NCBI GenBank assembly: GCA_001247695.2
Contig: LGRX02034412.1
Span: 1 to 64,000 of the forward strand
Reading direction: 5' to 3'
Origin: Cymbomonas tetramitiformis
Lineage: Eukaryota > Chlorophyta > Pyramimonadophyceae > Pyramimonadales > Pyramimonadaceae
DNA: 64,000 nucleotides
Both the position numbers and the translations under genes were made by a program. How positions within the stretch are numbered: position 1 is the first letter of the stretch; each line of letters opens with the position of its first letter. Shown here piece after piece: positions 50,828 to 61,495 of this stretch. The notes below the pieces were generated by a model, which saw only the letters and a program-made list of their open reading frames with translations, had not been told where the DNA came from and searched no databases.

Positions 50828-51172
50828 TTAAAAATCGACTAGGTCCACTTCTGGGGATTAATCCAGAGGCTTGGAAGTCCATTGGAACTGGACATTTGCT
50901 CCCACTTGAAAAATTCCATGCCTCTGGAATTCCAAAGTGAAGCATTGGAATCGCACAAAGTTTTTTAGAACGTTTTGAGGATTGCAAAAATCACCTAAGG
51001 ACCAATATTCCAACGGGTTGGCCCACTCAAACCAATGGCATGGAACTTTTTTGGTAAAAATCGACTAGGTCCACTTCTGGGGGTTTATCCAAGCCCTTGG
51101 AAGTCCATTGGAACTGGACATTTGCTCCCACTTGAGAAATTCCATGCCCCTGGAATTCCAAAGTGAAGCCTC
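50828..51172 (+). repeat. direct repeat pair of ~115 bp in H
   Basis: The block starting AAAAATCGACTAGGTCCACT and ending GGAATTCCAAAGTGAAGC occurs at about 50829-50945 and again at about 51057-51172 with few differences. Each copy contains two TTCCAAGCC-type palindromic cores. CCGGGCGCCCGGA palindromes lie nearby at 50642 and 50774, and one at 48117. Confidence 0.8.
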
Positions 51173-51534
51173 TTATTTCAAAGCTTAATACTTGGCTGTT
51201 TTTTGTGTAAAAAGCCCAAAAAACAAAATTTCGGAAAATTTTCTGTTTTTTTGAAAAGTGGACATATGTTTGGCCCCGATGTTTTTGATATGCAGCGACG
51301 TGAAAAATGCAGAAAAATTGTTTTCTACCGTCAATTGTGCACATCTTACGGGAAATTTCTAAAAATAGAGCTGCGACGAATTCTGTAGAAGGACTTGCTC
51401 CAAAAATAAAAAGCAACAGTCCAGAAAACAGAAATATACAGTATAGCGATGGACTGCTCAGATCGAAGATTAAATTGGATTCGTCGTGCACGAATGGTTG
51501 GATCGACTGCTCAGTCTTTCGCCGTACGTAGTAT

Positions 51535-51650
51535 AATCGCGAGTAATCGCGAGTAATCGCGAGTAATCGCGAGTAATCGCGAGTAATCGCGAGTAATCGC
51601 GAGTAATCGTTAGTAATCGCGAGTAATCGCGAGTAATCGCGAGTATCGCG
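51535..51650 (+). repeat. 10-bp minisatellite GAGTAATCGC (about 11 units)
   Basis: GAGTAATCGC is repeated head to tail eleven times with one variant (GTTAGTAATCGC) and a shortened last unit. It lies in the interior of H. Confidence 0.95.
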
Positions 51651-52800
51651 ACCTTTGAAGACGATGGATTTTCAAATGGCTAGACGAACGGTACTCTGTG
51701 ACTGTGGACTGTGGACACAGTGAAGACCCGACACTTTACAATACGGAACTTCATATTTCACCTCAACGCCGTCGAAGACTTGCAGTATTGTATGTCCAGG
51801 TTTGTACTGTAATTATCTATATGAGCTTAGCCGTGTCTTCTTTCTTCTCATTTTTCGCAAGATTACTTTGTGGAGATCTGCAGGAAATTCTCCGGTGACG
51901 CTCGGGTCCGGGACGTAAACGCGATTCCAGGAAGTCTGAAAGATCTCTGCGGCGGAGTTATTCAAACGGTACGGGCTCAATTCGCTGTGACACTGAGAAT
52001 GCCGCAACGACAGTTCTTGAACGTACCTGCCGTTATCTAGCAGCCTTGCATGTTGCGCGCGCAGAGTTGTTTTCAGCATTTTGTTTGAAAACAGTTCAGC
52101 ATCATCGTAGTAGCAACACCGTATCATTAATCCCACAAACCTGCACTTTTAAAAATAGCGTCAGCCCAAAATAGTACCGATGCTCGAGAATCGGCCATAA
52201 CACGCCGGTATGTTTTCCACATATGCGTGTAGAACTGAGCTTTGTGTTTTACTTTTTCAGGGATTGGTACCGCCCGGGTCGAGAATTGCTCTATCGCAGG
52301 TAAGACTGTTTAAACGTTGGATCTGATTTGCGTTTCGTTGACTGAAGTTTATTATTTTACTTGCGGTTCGGCGTCTGATGAACGCTGATTTTGTTCTGTT
52401 TTACGGCATGTTCGCAGGTCGTGTTTCAAGTGCGTCGGTGCTTGCAATTAGCGGAACAGATTTCAATTTAAAAGTTTCAAACTAATTAGAGTAGTTTTAA
52501 GAGTAGTTTCGAAAGCTTGCAGCTTTCGGTAGAATCCCTGACTTGTGATAGCATTATTAGCCTGAACCTAGATCCCACGCACTTGTAACTCTGTCAAGTA
52601 ATGTTATTTATCCAATGATGATGACGTATTTGCAGCTTAGCATCGCAACCTTTAAACTTTCTGTGCACAGCATGCACACGACATCATAATGTATGTGTGC
52701 AAAGAAACATGAAAACAATGTAGCAACAATTGCAAGTGTATTTTGGAACTGCGCAGTACCCCTTAACCCTGCATACCTGCATATTCTCACTGTAAATGTA
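51651..52800. other. interior of H without recognisable coding sequence
   Basis: Mostly AT-rich sequence with short ORFs only. I see no transposase motif, RNA gene or terminal repeat here. Confidence 0.5.
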
Positions 52801-53755
52801 TTTGGAGCCATGGTTCCAAGTCTTTGGAACCATGTCCGTTTAAGCCTTTGGAGCCATATATGTTTAAGCCTTTTGGAAACGTTGTTCCAAATCGTTGGAA
52901 ATGCGGTTCCAAGCGTTTGAAATTAATGAAATGTATGAAGCAAAATAAATGTATTTGGAACCATGGTTCCAAGCCTTTGGAACCTGTCCGTCCAAGCTTT
53001 TGGAAACATTGTTCCAAAGCTTTGGAACAATGGAACCTGGCCATGCAATTCTCGTTTAACAGATTCTAAGCCCCGTCCAAGCCCTCGGAACTCGCTTGGA
53101 ACCTTAATTTAACAGCTTCCAAGCCCTTGGAATCACGTTGGAATCTCTGTTTAACTGAGTCCAAGCCCTATCCAAGCCCTTGGAACCCCCTCGGAAACTT
53201 CTTTTGACGGAGTCCAAGACCCGTCCAAGTCTTTGGAACCCCTTTGGAACCTGTTTTTTTGCAGCGTCCAAGCCCTTGGACCCTCCTCGGAATCACCGTT
53301 TGGCAGAGTCTAAGCCCCGTCCAAGCCTTTGGAACCCCATTGGAATGCCCGTTTAATAAGGTCCGAGCCCCGTCCAAGCATTTGGAACCCCCTTGGAATC
53401 GCCAATCTAAAAAAATCCTATGGGAATCCAAGCCGATGGTCCAAGCGGGTCCAACGGGGTTCCAAGCCGACGGTCCAAATGGGTCCTACGGTATTCCAAA
53501 CCGACGGTCTAACGGCTTGGAAACCGATTGGAATTTTATGTAAATTCCAAGGGGGTTCCGAGGGCTTGGATAGCAAATGTCCAAGTCCAAGCCCTTGGAC
53601 CGCGGCTTGGACGGGGCTTGGACCTGGACATTTGCTGTCCAAGCCCTTGGAATTCCCAGTGTTAACGCCAACGCCTCTCAAACACATACCTGTCCTACCG
53701 GGTCCTATGGGGTTCCAAGCCGACGGTCCAAGCCCTTGGAATAATCCTTATTTTG
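52800..53755. repeat. right subterminal repeat field of H
   Basis: Roughly thirty copies of CCAAGCCYTTGGAA-type palindromes occur, spaced mostly 25-60 bp and often followed by CCCCNTTGGAA. Repeat density rises toward the terminus, mirroring the left field. Confidence 0.88.
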
Positions 53756-53763
53756 TAGGGTGG

Positions 53764-54796
53764 CGGGTCAGTGCAGGAGTGGTTGACCAAGTGGAAAGGA
53801 TTGCCACACAGTCACAGCCAGTGGCGGACCCGAGAGGACCTGGAGGGCAAGGGAGGCAGGTTGGAGCCTTTGAGAGCCTTTGAGGCCGATGAAGAGAAGC
53901 AGAGGAAGGCCCCAGAAAGGAGGCGTAGGGAGACGCACAACCAACAGCAGGAGCAGAGGGCTCAGCTCATGGCAATGAGAGCCCCCACCCCGAAGGTTTA
54001 CAGTAAGGGTGCCAGTCAGGTCTATCAGCCGCATCTCACGACGGTGCAACATCCTGTGAGGATCCTCGTCCTCTTCTGTGGGACTGGGTCTGTAGACCAG
54101 CATTTCCAACGACAGTTCGACGGCTGCGAAGTGGTGACAGTGGATATTCTCCCTAAGTGGCAAGCAACATGCACCGAGGACATTCTCCACTGGAACTACA
54201 GGCTGTACCCCCGACACTATTTCGACGTGATCTGGGCGAGCCCACCATGTAAGGAGTACAGCAAGGCCAAGACTAGGGGAGTACCGGACCTGGAGCTGGC
54301 TGATCGGCGAGTGAAGCGTACCCGGCAGATCATCGAGTACTACGATCCAGCATACTACTTCATTGAGAACCCGGCTGGAGATGCTCTGCGAGGGCTGCAC
54401 ACGCGATCTGTGATGAAGGGTTTGCCCGCTCCTCACCCCGTCTCCTATTGTAGGTATGGGACACCCTATATGAAACCTACACATATCTGGACGAACGCCG
54501 TGCTACCCGTACCCCTGCTGCAGTGTACCCAAGCAACACCATGTCCCGCGAGAGCTGTGCTGGGAAAGCACGAGAACACATCGCAGCAAGGAGTTTCAGC
54601 GTCCAGAACACGAGGCATGGGGTCAGCGCAAGCAGTATACGCGATCCCCCGCACCTTGTTGCACCATCTGTTCTGTGGGCTGAAGTTGGGTAAGCGCATG
54701 AGCGAGGAAAGCGCAGCAGCAGTCATGGACCTCATCGCCACTCTGACAGCGCAGACGGACGAGATCCCGATGCAGGAACAAGATACTGGGGTCTAA
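53764..54796 (+). CDS. Chromodomain end and C5-cytosine DNA methyltransferase domain of A
   Basis: It continues in frame from 48071 once H is removed. The first 30 residues finish a chromodomain (EWLTKWKGLPHSHSQW), the module that steers chromoviruses to chromatin marks. After a Gln/Arg-rich linker comes a phage/NCLDV-type C5 methyltransferase. It has ILVLFCGTGSVD (AdoMet motif I, 54071-54091), VVTVDIL (motif II), FDVIWASPPCKEYS (motif IV, catalytic Cys codon 54248-54250), YYFIENP (motif VI, 54365-54373) and a CRYGTPYMKPTHIWTN block near the C-terminus. The domain is intact here. It would methylate cytosine C5 if active, and expression as part of Pol is inferred. Confidence 0.88.
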
Positions 54797-55121
54797 AACC
54801 CTCAGGGCGCAAAGCAGCGCAAGACCCGCAGAGCGAGAGGAGTACCAGGGCGACAGAACCGTTTAAGCGTTGGCAGCGTAATTCGGGGACGGAGCCTCGG
54901 GAAACCTCCAGCGCGGAAGGGGACTCAGACCCAAGGACTGAGGGGCACGGGACCCAAGAACCCGAGGCTTAGAAGCCAGGGGGACTCAGACCCAAGGACT
55001 GAGGGGCACGGGACCCGAGAACCCGAGGCTTAGAAGCCAGCATCACTGTGCATGTTTGTTGATCCCCAGACAATGTAAATACAGGCGAACACTAGACGCT
55101 AGCGAGGACGTAAGCGCGCGC

Positions 55122-55139
55122 CTAAAAGGGGGGGAGAGT
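55122..55139 (+). other. polypurine tract of A
   Basis: AAAAGGGGGGGAGAGT precedes the 3' LTR start TGTGCTAGGG directly, as expected for the plus-strand primer. The same tract precedes the inverted LTR of copy G. Confidence 0.85.
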
Positions 55140-55828
55140 TGTGCTAGGGTAAGTCACGAGACAGAATGACGGCGTGTCAAAATGACGAGTGACGGGTACT
55201 ATGACAGTCACCAATGACAGGCATTTATATGACCAGATGACGAGAGTGTCTGACAGAAATGACTGACAGAAATGCCTGACCCGAAAGTGAGTTTTGAACA
55301 TCTGCAACCACAGCAGATCAGGTTGAGAGAATTGGTGGGAAACCATTCCAGAAATGGGGGGAACCATTTCATATTCAAACAGCCACACAGAACTGGAGGG
55401 AAACCAGGAGAGCCCCAGTTCTTGCCACATCATCAGATCTATGACTATTCAGCAATTCAGAGCAGAGATCATCGTATGACTGGCAGCTGCAGCCCAAGGG
55501 CTAAATGACAAGACCTGTCATAGGATATGTGAACATGAAGTGACTGAGCACTGTGACTGTCGAATTCGGATGAGATATGAGGGAATTCGAGTCGACATGT
55601 TACTACTTAAAGAGCTGAACAAGCTCTCATGTCAGTTTTTGAATTAGTTACACATTGGCACTGACCTCTGGTGTCTTGTAACTTCAAACAGTGAAAGGTC
55701 ACCTAAGTTATACGAAATATCTGACAGTATACAAAGTCTTCCGATATCAACCTATGGTCCCAGTACCATATTCCCTGTAAGTGTTACTTGCACCCTTGTG
55801 AGACTGGTTCAGTCCTCACAACCGAACA
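55140..55828 (+). repeat. 3' LTR of A
   Basis: 689 bp with the same ends as the 5' LTR, followed by TATTC (55829-55833), which matches the bases before the 5' LTR. Confidence 0.93.
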
Positions 55829-55833
55829 TATTC

Positions 55834-57430
55834 AGTCCTCGGTTGAAGTCACCGTGTAGCACTCTCGTTATAAGTCTACCCACGTGACCTGCTGACCGTA
55901 AGCTGTGCGCAGAGATATAAGGGAAACTCAAGCAATGGACCAACAGCTCATCAACGACGCCGATGCCAAAGCGGATGTTGAGCATCGCGCGTTCGTGCCG
56001 CATACTAACGGTGGCCGTGGTGATCTGGATCTCCTGAATAATGACTCAATACGACATCCAAAATCGACAAATACGACACTGCCGTTGGTGAAAACCCGTC
56101 GAACTAAAGGTCGTTCTGTTTGAATCGTTCACGCATCAGTTGAGTCGAGTGTTGTGATGGGCTGTGCATGGTAGGGCTATTGACTGTGACCTTTTTAAGC
56201 TCATCGACCGACGGTCCTCCTAAGTTTGCATTGCTGCTAGTAATCAGAATGCCCAGTTGAGAGAGGCGACCTAACAGATACGCATGTTGGATTTAAACAA
56301 AAACTGTGTTCAGCCCCGCATACCGAAGCATGTTGGAAATCTCCGTCTGTTGATGACAATTTTACAATAACCTCTATCTTAAGGGTTCTTCTGCTTCATG
56401 GAGCGCGGACCGCTTTGGGGAAACGCTGTACGCATTATACCATGGATGTATGATATGCATCCCACACATATCAAGCAGCAGCAAGCGCATGCGGCAGTTT
56501 CCACGATTCCAAAAACACTCACAATAACAACTATCACCCTCAAAATGGTACGTTGGATCCACAATAGTATTGACAGAATTATGCAGAGGTTATTACGAGA
56601 TACCGACTTGCATATCCCGAGGAGGCTTTAGATTCCTGTGATCTCTTTGGATTCTCTAGGATATGACACCAAAACGTTTTCTCGCGGTTGAAAACCATCG
56701 ATGATGATGCACACGTTCCCTGTCCTCGACGCTGCAGAATCGGTTTCGAGATAAAAACTGAATCGCTGTCTTCCCGATTACAGACAAAAGGCCGCGGGGG
56801 CAGGCCTTTCCAGAAAATCCGGAAGATTCGGCAACCGGGGCATCTTCAGATTCCCTGAGACTGGTGCATACCTCACTCATCGTCCACTTCGAATCTCATT
56901 GCTTCCGACAATTCCATGCTCCATGAAGTGAAGAAAAGGCAACCGGATTGTCCGATTGGTAGAAGTACACACATTATTGGAATGCAGTGACACCTGTTCG
57001 GTCTATGTACTTTCTATGATTTTCAATCAGATTCAGATGTGATTTGTTCACTGGGAAACCTCCATGGAGATGGCAAGTGACTGGGAGGATAGCTATGAAA
57101 TACACATCATTACCTTTTGCGTTCGTGCATTTCACCAGTTCATGTGTGCCACTTGCATTCAATAGGTTTCTTCAACTTCTGCTGTTACGATCTTCAATTT
57201 GTGCAATTATGTACATGTCTACTCGAGAAGATTGTTTCACCGCAGTATTTGCATAGCCTACCATTATCTTACTTCTATTGCGCTGCTGTGGATCATCTGG
57301 TTACAATGCAATTCTTGGTCACACAGCATATGCTATAAGCATATTTTTGGGTCAAATTCAGGGCTTTCGCATCTCTTATGTTACCCATCATTATATAACC
57401 CGCTTCCGCCAGCATAATAATACGTGTGTG
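55834..57430. other. unannotated flank right of A
   Basis: The longest frames are 60-77 codons (for example 55905-56123 and 56398-56631) with no coding bias or motif that I can support. There are no terminal repeats and no RNA genes. Confidence 0.45.
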
Positions 57431-57584
57431 AGTGGATATCCTCCATGAACACTGTGCTGCTAGTATTGGGGAATCTCCATTTCAGGGAGGGAAACCATCC
57501 TTCTGTGTGTTAGGGAACGAATGGCATGGATATTCTGTGCGCGCTGCTGGTTGCACTCCATTTGTCTCCTACATCAAGTGCCCC

Positions 57585-60500
57585 TTACAGTCCATACCTG
57601 TGCATCCCTGCCGCCCCTTGCAGTCCATACCCCTGCACCCNNNNNNNNNNNNNNNNNNNNNNNNNNNNNNNNNNNNNNNNNNNNNNNNNNNNNNNNNNNN
57701 NNNNNNNNNNNNNNNNNNNNNNNNNNNNNNNNNNNNNNNNNNNNNNNNNNNNNNNNNNNNNNNNNNNNNNNNNNNNNNNNNNNNNNNNNNNNNNNNNNNN
57801 NNNNNNNNNNNNNNNNNNNNNNNNNNNNNNNNNNNNNNNNNNNNNNNNNNNNNNNNNNNNNNNNNNNNNNNNNNNNNNNNNNNNNNNNNNNNNNNNNNNN
57901 NNNNNNNNNNNNNNNNNNNNNNNNNNNNNNNNNNNNNNNNNNNNNNNNNNNNNNNNNNNNNNNNNNNNNNNNNNNNNNNNNNNNNNNNNNNNNNNNNNNN
58001 NNNNNNNNNNNNNNNNNNNNNNNNNNNNNNNNNNNNNNNNNNNNNNNNNNNNNNNNNNNNNNNNNNNNNNNNNNNNNNNNNNNNNNNNNNNNNNNNNNNN
58101 NNNNNNNNNNNNNNNNNNNNNNNNNNNNNNNNNNNNNNNNNNNNNNNNNNNNNNNNNNNNNNNNNNNNNNNNNNNNNNNNNNNNNNNNNNNNNNNNNNNN
58201 NNNNNNNNNNNNNNNNNNNNNNNNNNNNNNNNNNNNNNNNNNNNNNNNNNNNNNNNNNNNNNNNNNNNNNNNNNNNNNNNNNNNNNNNNNNNNNNNNNNN
58301 NNNNNNNNNNNNNNNNNNNNNNNNNNNNNNNNNNNNNNNNNNNNNNNNNNNNNNNNNNNNNNNNNNNNNNNNNNNNNNNNNNNNNNNNNNNNNNNNNNNN
58401 NNNNACTCCAGCCCCCTGCATCCCTGCTGCCCCTTGCACTCCAGCCCCCTGGGTGCCCATTGATCCTTGCACGTCTGCTTGCCCTTGCACTCCAGCCTCC
58501 TGCGTGTCCACTGACCCGTCCACTGCATATTCTTGCGTGCCGAGCCAGGTCATTCCGCGCCCCTGCATCACTGCCGCCTGCGCTGTCTCCAGGGCGTGGA
58601 TGGCTGCAGCAGAGGCTCTCACCACCTCTTCCTCAGGGGGCACAACTTTACTCACATGCGCCTTTTCTTTTGGTCGAGTTTTCGCCACCGCTCCCTTAGT
58701 GGGGGTTAAAAGCTGCGAAACATTGCGCATATGCGCCCTTCCTTTTCGGTGAGTTCTCCACATTTTCTTTCCGTTCAACTTCACGTTGCAGATCGTGCAC
58801 ATGGCCCTTGAACAGGTTTCACCTGGTATCACTTGGTACCCCAGCTGTCCATCCATCGCGTCCACTTCCTGAGCGCTCGCACCTGCGTCTCCCGGCGCAT
58901 GATTGGCGAACCCCTTCTCCCGCAACTGCTGCTCGAGAGCGTCCACGAGGGCCTTCTTGCAGGCTTTCTTGCTCAGCTTTTCCGCCGGCAGAGCGCTCCG
59001 GAGCTCCTCCAGGATGGCCCCCGCCCGCTCCGCCGCCTGCTCCACATACACAATATCGTCGAAGCCCTCGTCGAGCGTTGGCAGCGCGAAGCCGTGGCAG
59101 AGCGAACCCGGGTTCTCGTACCAACCCTTGTTCTTTCCGAGCGGGGAGGTGGAGAGCTGGCGCAGCAAACGGCGCTTCTGCTCGTCCGGCTCAACCACAC
59201 ACACCACCGCAACGCGACGGAACTGCCCGGCGAAGGGCGCCATCCTCCGCGCACGAACCCCTGGGAGCACGTTGTTCGCATCGTCGAGCACGCAGTTGCG
59301 GCGGCGAGGGCCCAGCAGCTTCTCAAGCAACTCCGGAATCAAGTTGGACGCCATGGACATATACCGAATATCCAGGAGTGCGCTCCGGCGGCGATCTGGC
59401 GCGCAAGAGGCCCCAATCTGCAGCAACACGTGGTCCGCACTCACCAGCACGTGGCGCTTCTCGCGCGCCTCGCGCATGTAACGCGTCGCCCAGTGCGTCT
59501 TTCCAGAGCCGGGCAGCCCCACCATCATCACCATCTCAGGTCTGTCATCCCCGTTCGAGGGGCGAACGAGGGGGAGGACTTCCAGTTGTGCTGCGTCCCC
59601 CTCCTGATCAAGCTTCTCGACAAGCCTCCTCGCCTCCTTCCTCTCTTTCAGCAACCTTTCCACAGCCTCGTCCTCGATGTCCTCCTTGTCTTCCTCGTCC
59701 TCGATGTCCTCCTTGTCTTCCTCGTCCTCAATGCCCTCCTTGACTTCCTCGTCTGAATTATTCTCCTCGCCGTCCTTGTCCTCCAACTCCTCCTCCTCTG
59801 CCTTGTCCTCCTCCTGCTCTTCCGCCTTGACCTCCTCCTCCTCAGCAGCCGCTGCAACCGCCGCTATCTCACCCCCCGCAGGTTCTGCCACCGACGCTGA
59901 GCCCCCCTCCCTGGCAGCGTCTGCAGAAGCTGCCGCGTCCTCCCCAGCCTTTTCCGCCACTGCCAGTCCCCCCTCCTCCTGCCCGGCGGATACCCCGCCA
60001 GCGGCGCACTCGAGGGGCTGGAACACCTTGAGACGTCCGCGGGGCGGGAACCACGGGGGCAGGGCGCCGAAGTTGACGGTGCAACTCATGTTGCGGAGGA
60101 AAATGTGAGGCAGGTAGCGCTTGCCGGCGTTCAACACCACCGGCGCCGGCGCCTCCTGGAGCTCCTCACCATTGAAGGTGAAGAAGGCTTGGCCCATATC
60201 TAGGTCCAGGAAGCACCCCACGACGTCCCCTGACACACAGTTGGGAGCGTCCCCATAGCGCTGTGCCGCCCCGCTTTGCATCACGTATCCTTGTTGGTAT
60301 CCAAACGCATCCGAGCATTGGGCGTCCTCCGCCAACTCCAAGCTGCCAAACCCCTCCCCGCTTCCTTCACATCAGGCGTGACCGTGGTGAGGTGTCTGTG
60401 CTTGGGCTGCCATTCCGTGATGAGGTCATTTCGTGGTGTCGGCTTCGAGGCTCCGCTTGGTATGACACCCTGCTCAATATTACTCTCAGGTTGGTGTCAT

Positions 60501-61495
60501 ACTATGCACTTCAGGACAAAGTAATTTACAGGGCACACTGGTTATTGAGAACTAGCTCGCTGATAGGTATTGCACAATGCTTGGTATTGGTGTACAGGTT
60601 ACGCCTGTTTGCCCATCTAGACCCCGCCAACCGCCGGCAGCTGGAGCCTGCTTCCACGTACCACGTTCCAAGTGCACAGCCAGCCGACCGCTTCAAGATG
60701 AACCTGCTGCGATGTACGCTATGGCTGTCGCCGACCGAAGTGATTGGGACGCACGCGAGGGCTGTTTCCGACCGCAGTAGTTGGGAAGCGCGCTAGGGCT
60801 GTTTACACGGATGCCACAGCGAAACGGCCCTTTACTTCAGAGAGGAGAGATGATCAAGTCTAGGTTTTGTTTTTCCTCTGCGGGGCCATTCACCTGGAGT
60901 CCTCTGTGGACCATCCGACACGGAGTCCGGTTTTATAAGCAGCAGACATATTCTGTTCTCTGTACCTACGGACACTCGTGCGGACCTCGAAGTACCACTG
61001 CCCGCGCGCTACCCCGAAGTCCGCGCGCACCCCGCAATATAGGCGGGCGAACACTCTATGGTGCTCGAAGGTCGCCGCGGAGAGGCCACTGCGACCCAGC
61101 ACCAGGCTGACATGGCAGTCCTCCGGGTTGAGCCTAAGGCGGGGACTCCTTGCTGCGGCCAGGCACTCCGCGTCCCCCGGGTTGAGCGCAAAGCAATCCA
61201 CGAGGTCGGGCTGAGTCTCCAGGTTGCCGTCGATGAAGATGCTTAATTCTTTTCTCTGAGTTTTTATTTCTTTGCACTTCTCCAGGTTGCCGTCGATGAA
61301 GAGGCTTAATTCTTTTCTCAGATTTTTTGTTTCTTTGCGCTTCGTTTTATCTGCTGCGTGCCCCTTCTTCCCTCTCTTCTTCTTCGACTCGTGCTTCTTA
61401 TTCTTGTTCACGGCCGCCTTTTGGACGCCCACCTGCCGGGAAGGGTCACGTAGACATAACTGAGACGCCACCCTTTGAGACGCCGTCATAGGCAT
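57585..61495 (-). CDS. hnRNP-U-like protein: SPRY domain, P-loop kinase-like domain, matrin-type zinc finger
   Basis: Exon 1 is 61495-60894 and exon 2 is 60342 to about 57585. The 551-bp intron has minus-strand CCAG|GTGAAT and TTGGCAG|C junctions, and splicing joins the SPRY core (VGWSTEDSS then LELAEDAQ) without a gap. Exon 1 has a Lys-rich N-terminus with a duplicated KELSxFIDGNLE unit and the first half of SPRY (GQWYFEVRT). Exon 2 gives the rest of SPRY, a long Glu/Asp-rich stretch, MVGLPGSGKTHWA (Walker A) with a LDDANNV block, CTICNVKLNGKKMWRTHRKG...H (matrin-type C2H2), and a Gly/Gln/Ala-repeat tail. SPRY plus P-loop is the hnRNP-U arrangement, so an RNA-binding nuclear role is likely. 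The C-terminal end is uncertain because of the gap. Confidence 0.85.
57641..58404. other. assembly gap (764 N)
   Basis: A run of N lies inside the C-terminal repeat of the hnRNP-U-like gene. The bases on both sides are the same CCTGCATCCCTGCTGCCCCT-type minisatellite, so the gap is probably a collapsed or unresolved tandem repeat. Frames drawn through it are not evidence of coding. Confidence 0.98.
60343..60893 (-). other. intron of the hnRNP-U-like gene
   Basis: On the minus strand it starts GTGAATGG and ends TTTGGCAG. It splits the SPRY domain in phase 2, with AG left in exon 1 and C in exon 2 making one Ser codon. The plus-strand frames over this interval are not supported. Confidence 0.8.

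Larger units (their letters stand above)
48072..53760. mobile_element. 5.69-kb EnSpm/CACTA-like DNA transposon H
   Basis: The ends are CCCTACAAAATAGGGATTAT and, inverted, CCCTACAAAATAAGGATTAT, continuing with TCCAAnGGCTTGGAC. They are flanked by TGG (48069-48071 and 53761-53763). Copy G keeps the uninterrupted site AAACTGGCGGG, so the boundaries and the 3-bp duplication are certain. About 1 kb at each end is filled with palindromic units close to TTCCAAGCCCTTGGAA. Dense subterminal repeats and 3-bp duplications are typical of EnSpm/CACTA, although the terminus is CCCTA and not CACTA. A zinc-finger ORF like the N-terminal part of CACTA transposases is present, but no DDE core, so this copy is non-autonomous. 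Confidence 0.85.
21875..55828 (+). mobile_element. giant Ty3/gypsy chromovirus A with two methyltransferase domains and nested insertions
   Basis: The outer LTRs are 689 bp each (21875-22563 and 55140-55828), start TGTGCTAGGG and end CCGAACA. They are flanked by TATTC at 21870-21874 and 55829-55833, so this is one insertion. The gene order gag, protease, RT-RNase H, Dam-like domain, integrase, chromodomain, C5 methyltransferase is that of a chromovirus with two added modules. Elements B, J (with C inside), an inverted partial copy G (with D inside) and H interrupt it. Without them A would be about 15 kb, long for Ty3/gypsy. Private frameshifts and one amber codon show it is no longer active. 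Confidence 0.9.

Noticed and set aside
51535..51650. Telomere-like or CRISPR-like array
   Set aside because: It is a simple 10-bp tandem repeat, GAGTAATCGC, inside a transposon. It is neither a known telomere unit nor a spacer array.
57432..58752. Long plus-strand ORFs across the N run
   Set aside because: They exist only because N codons contain no stops. The minus-strand hnRNP-U-like frame explains the coding signal.
58808..59756. Plus-strand 300-residue ORFs near 59 kb
   Set aside because: Antisense to the SPRY/P-loop gene, whose minus-strand frame has clear domains and a matching splice junction.
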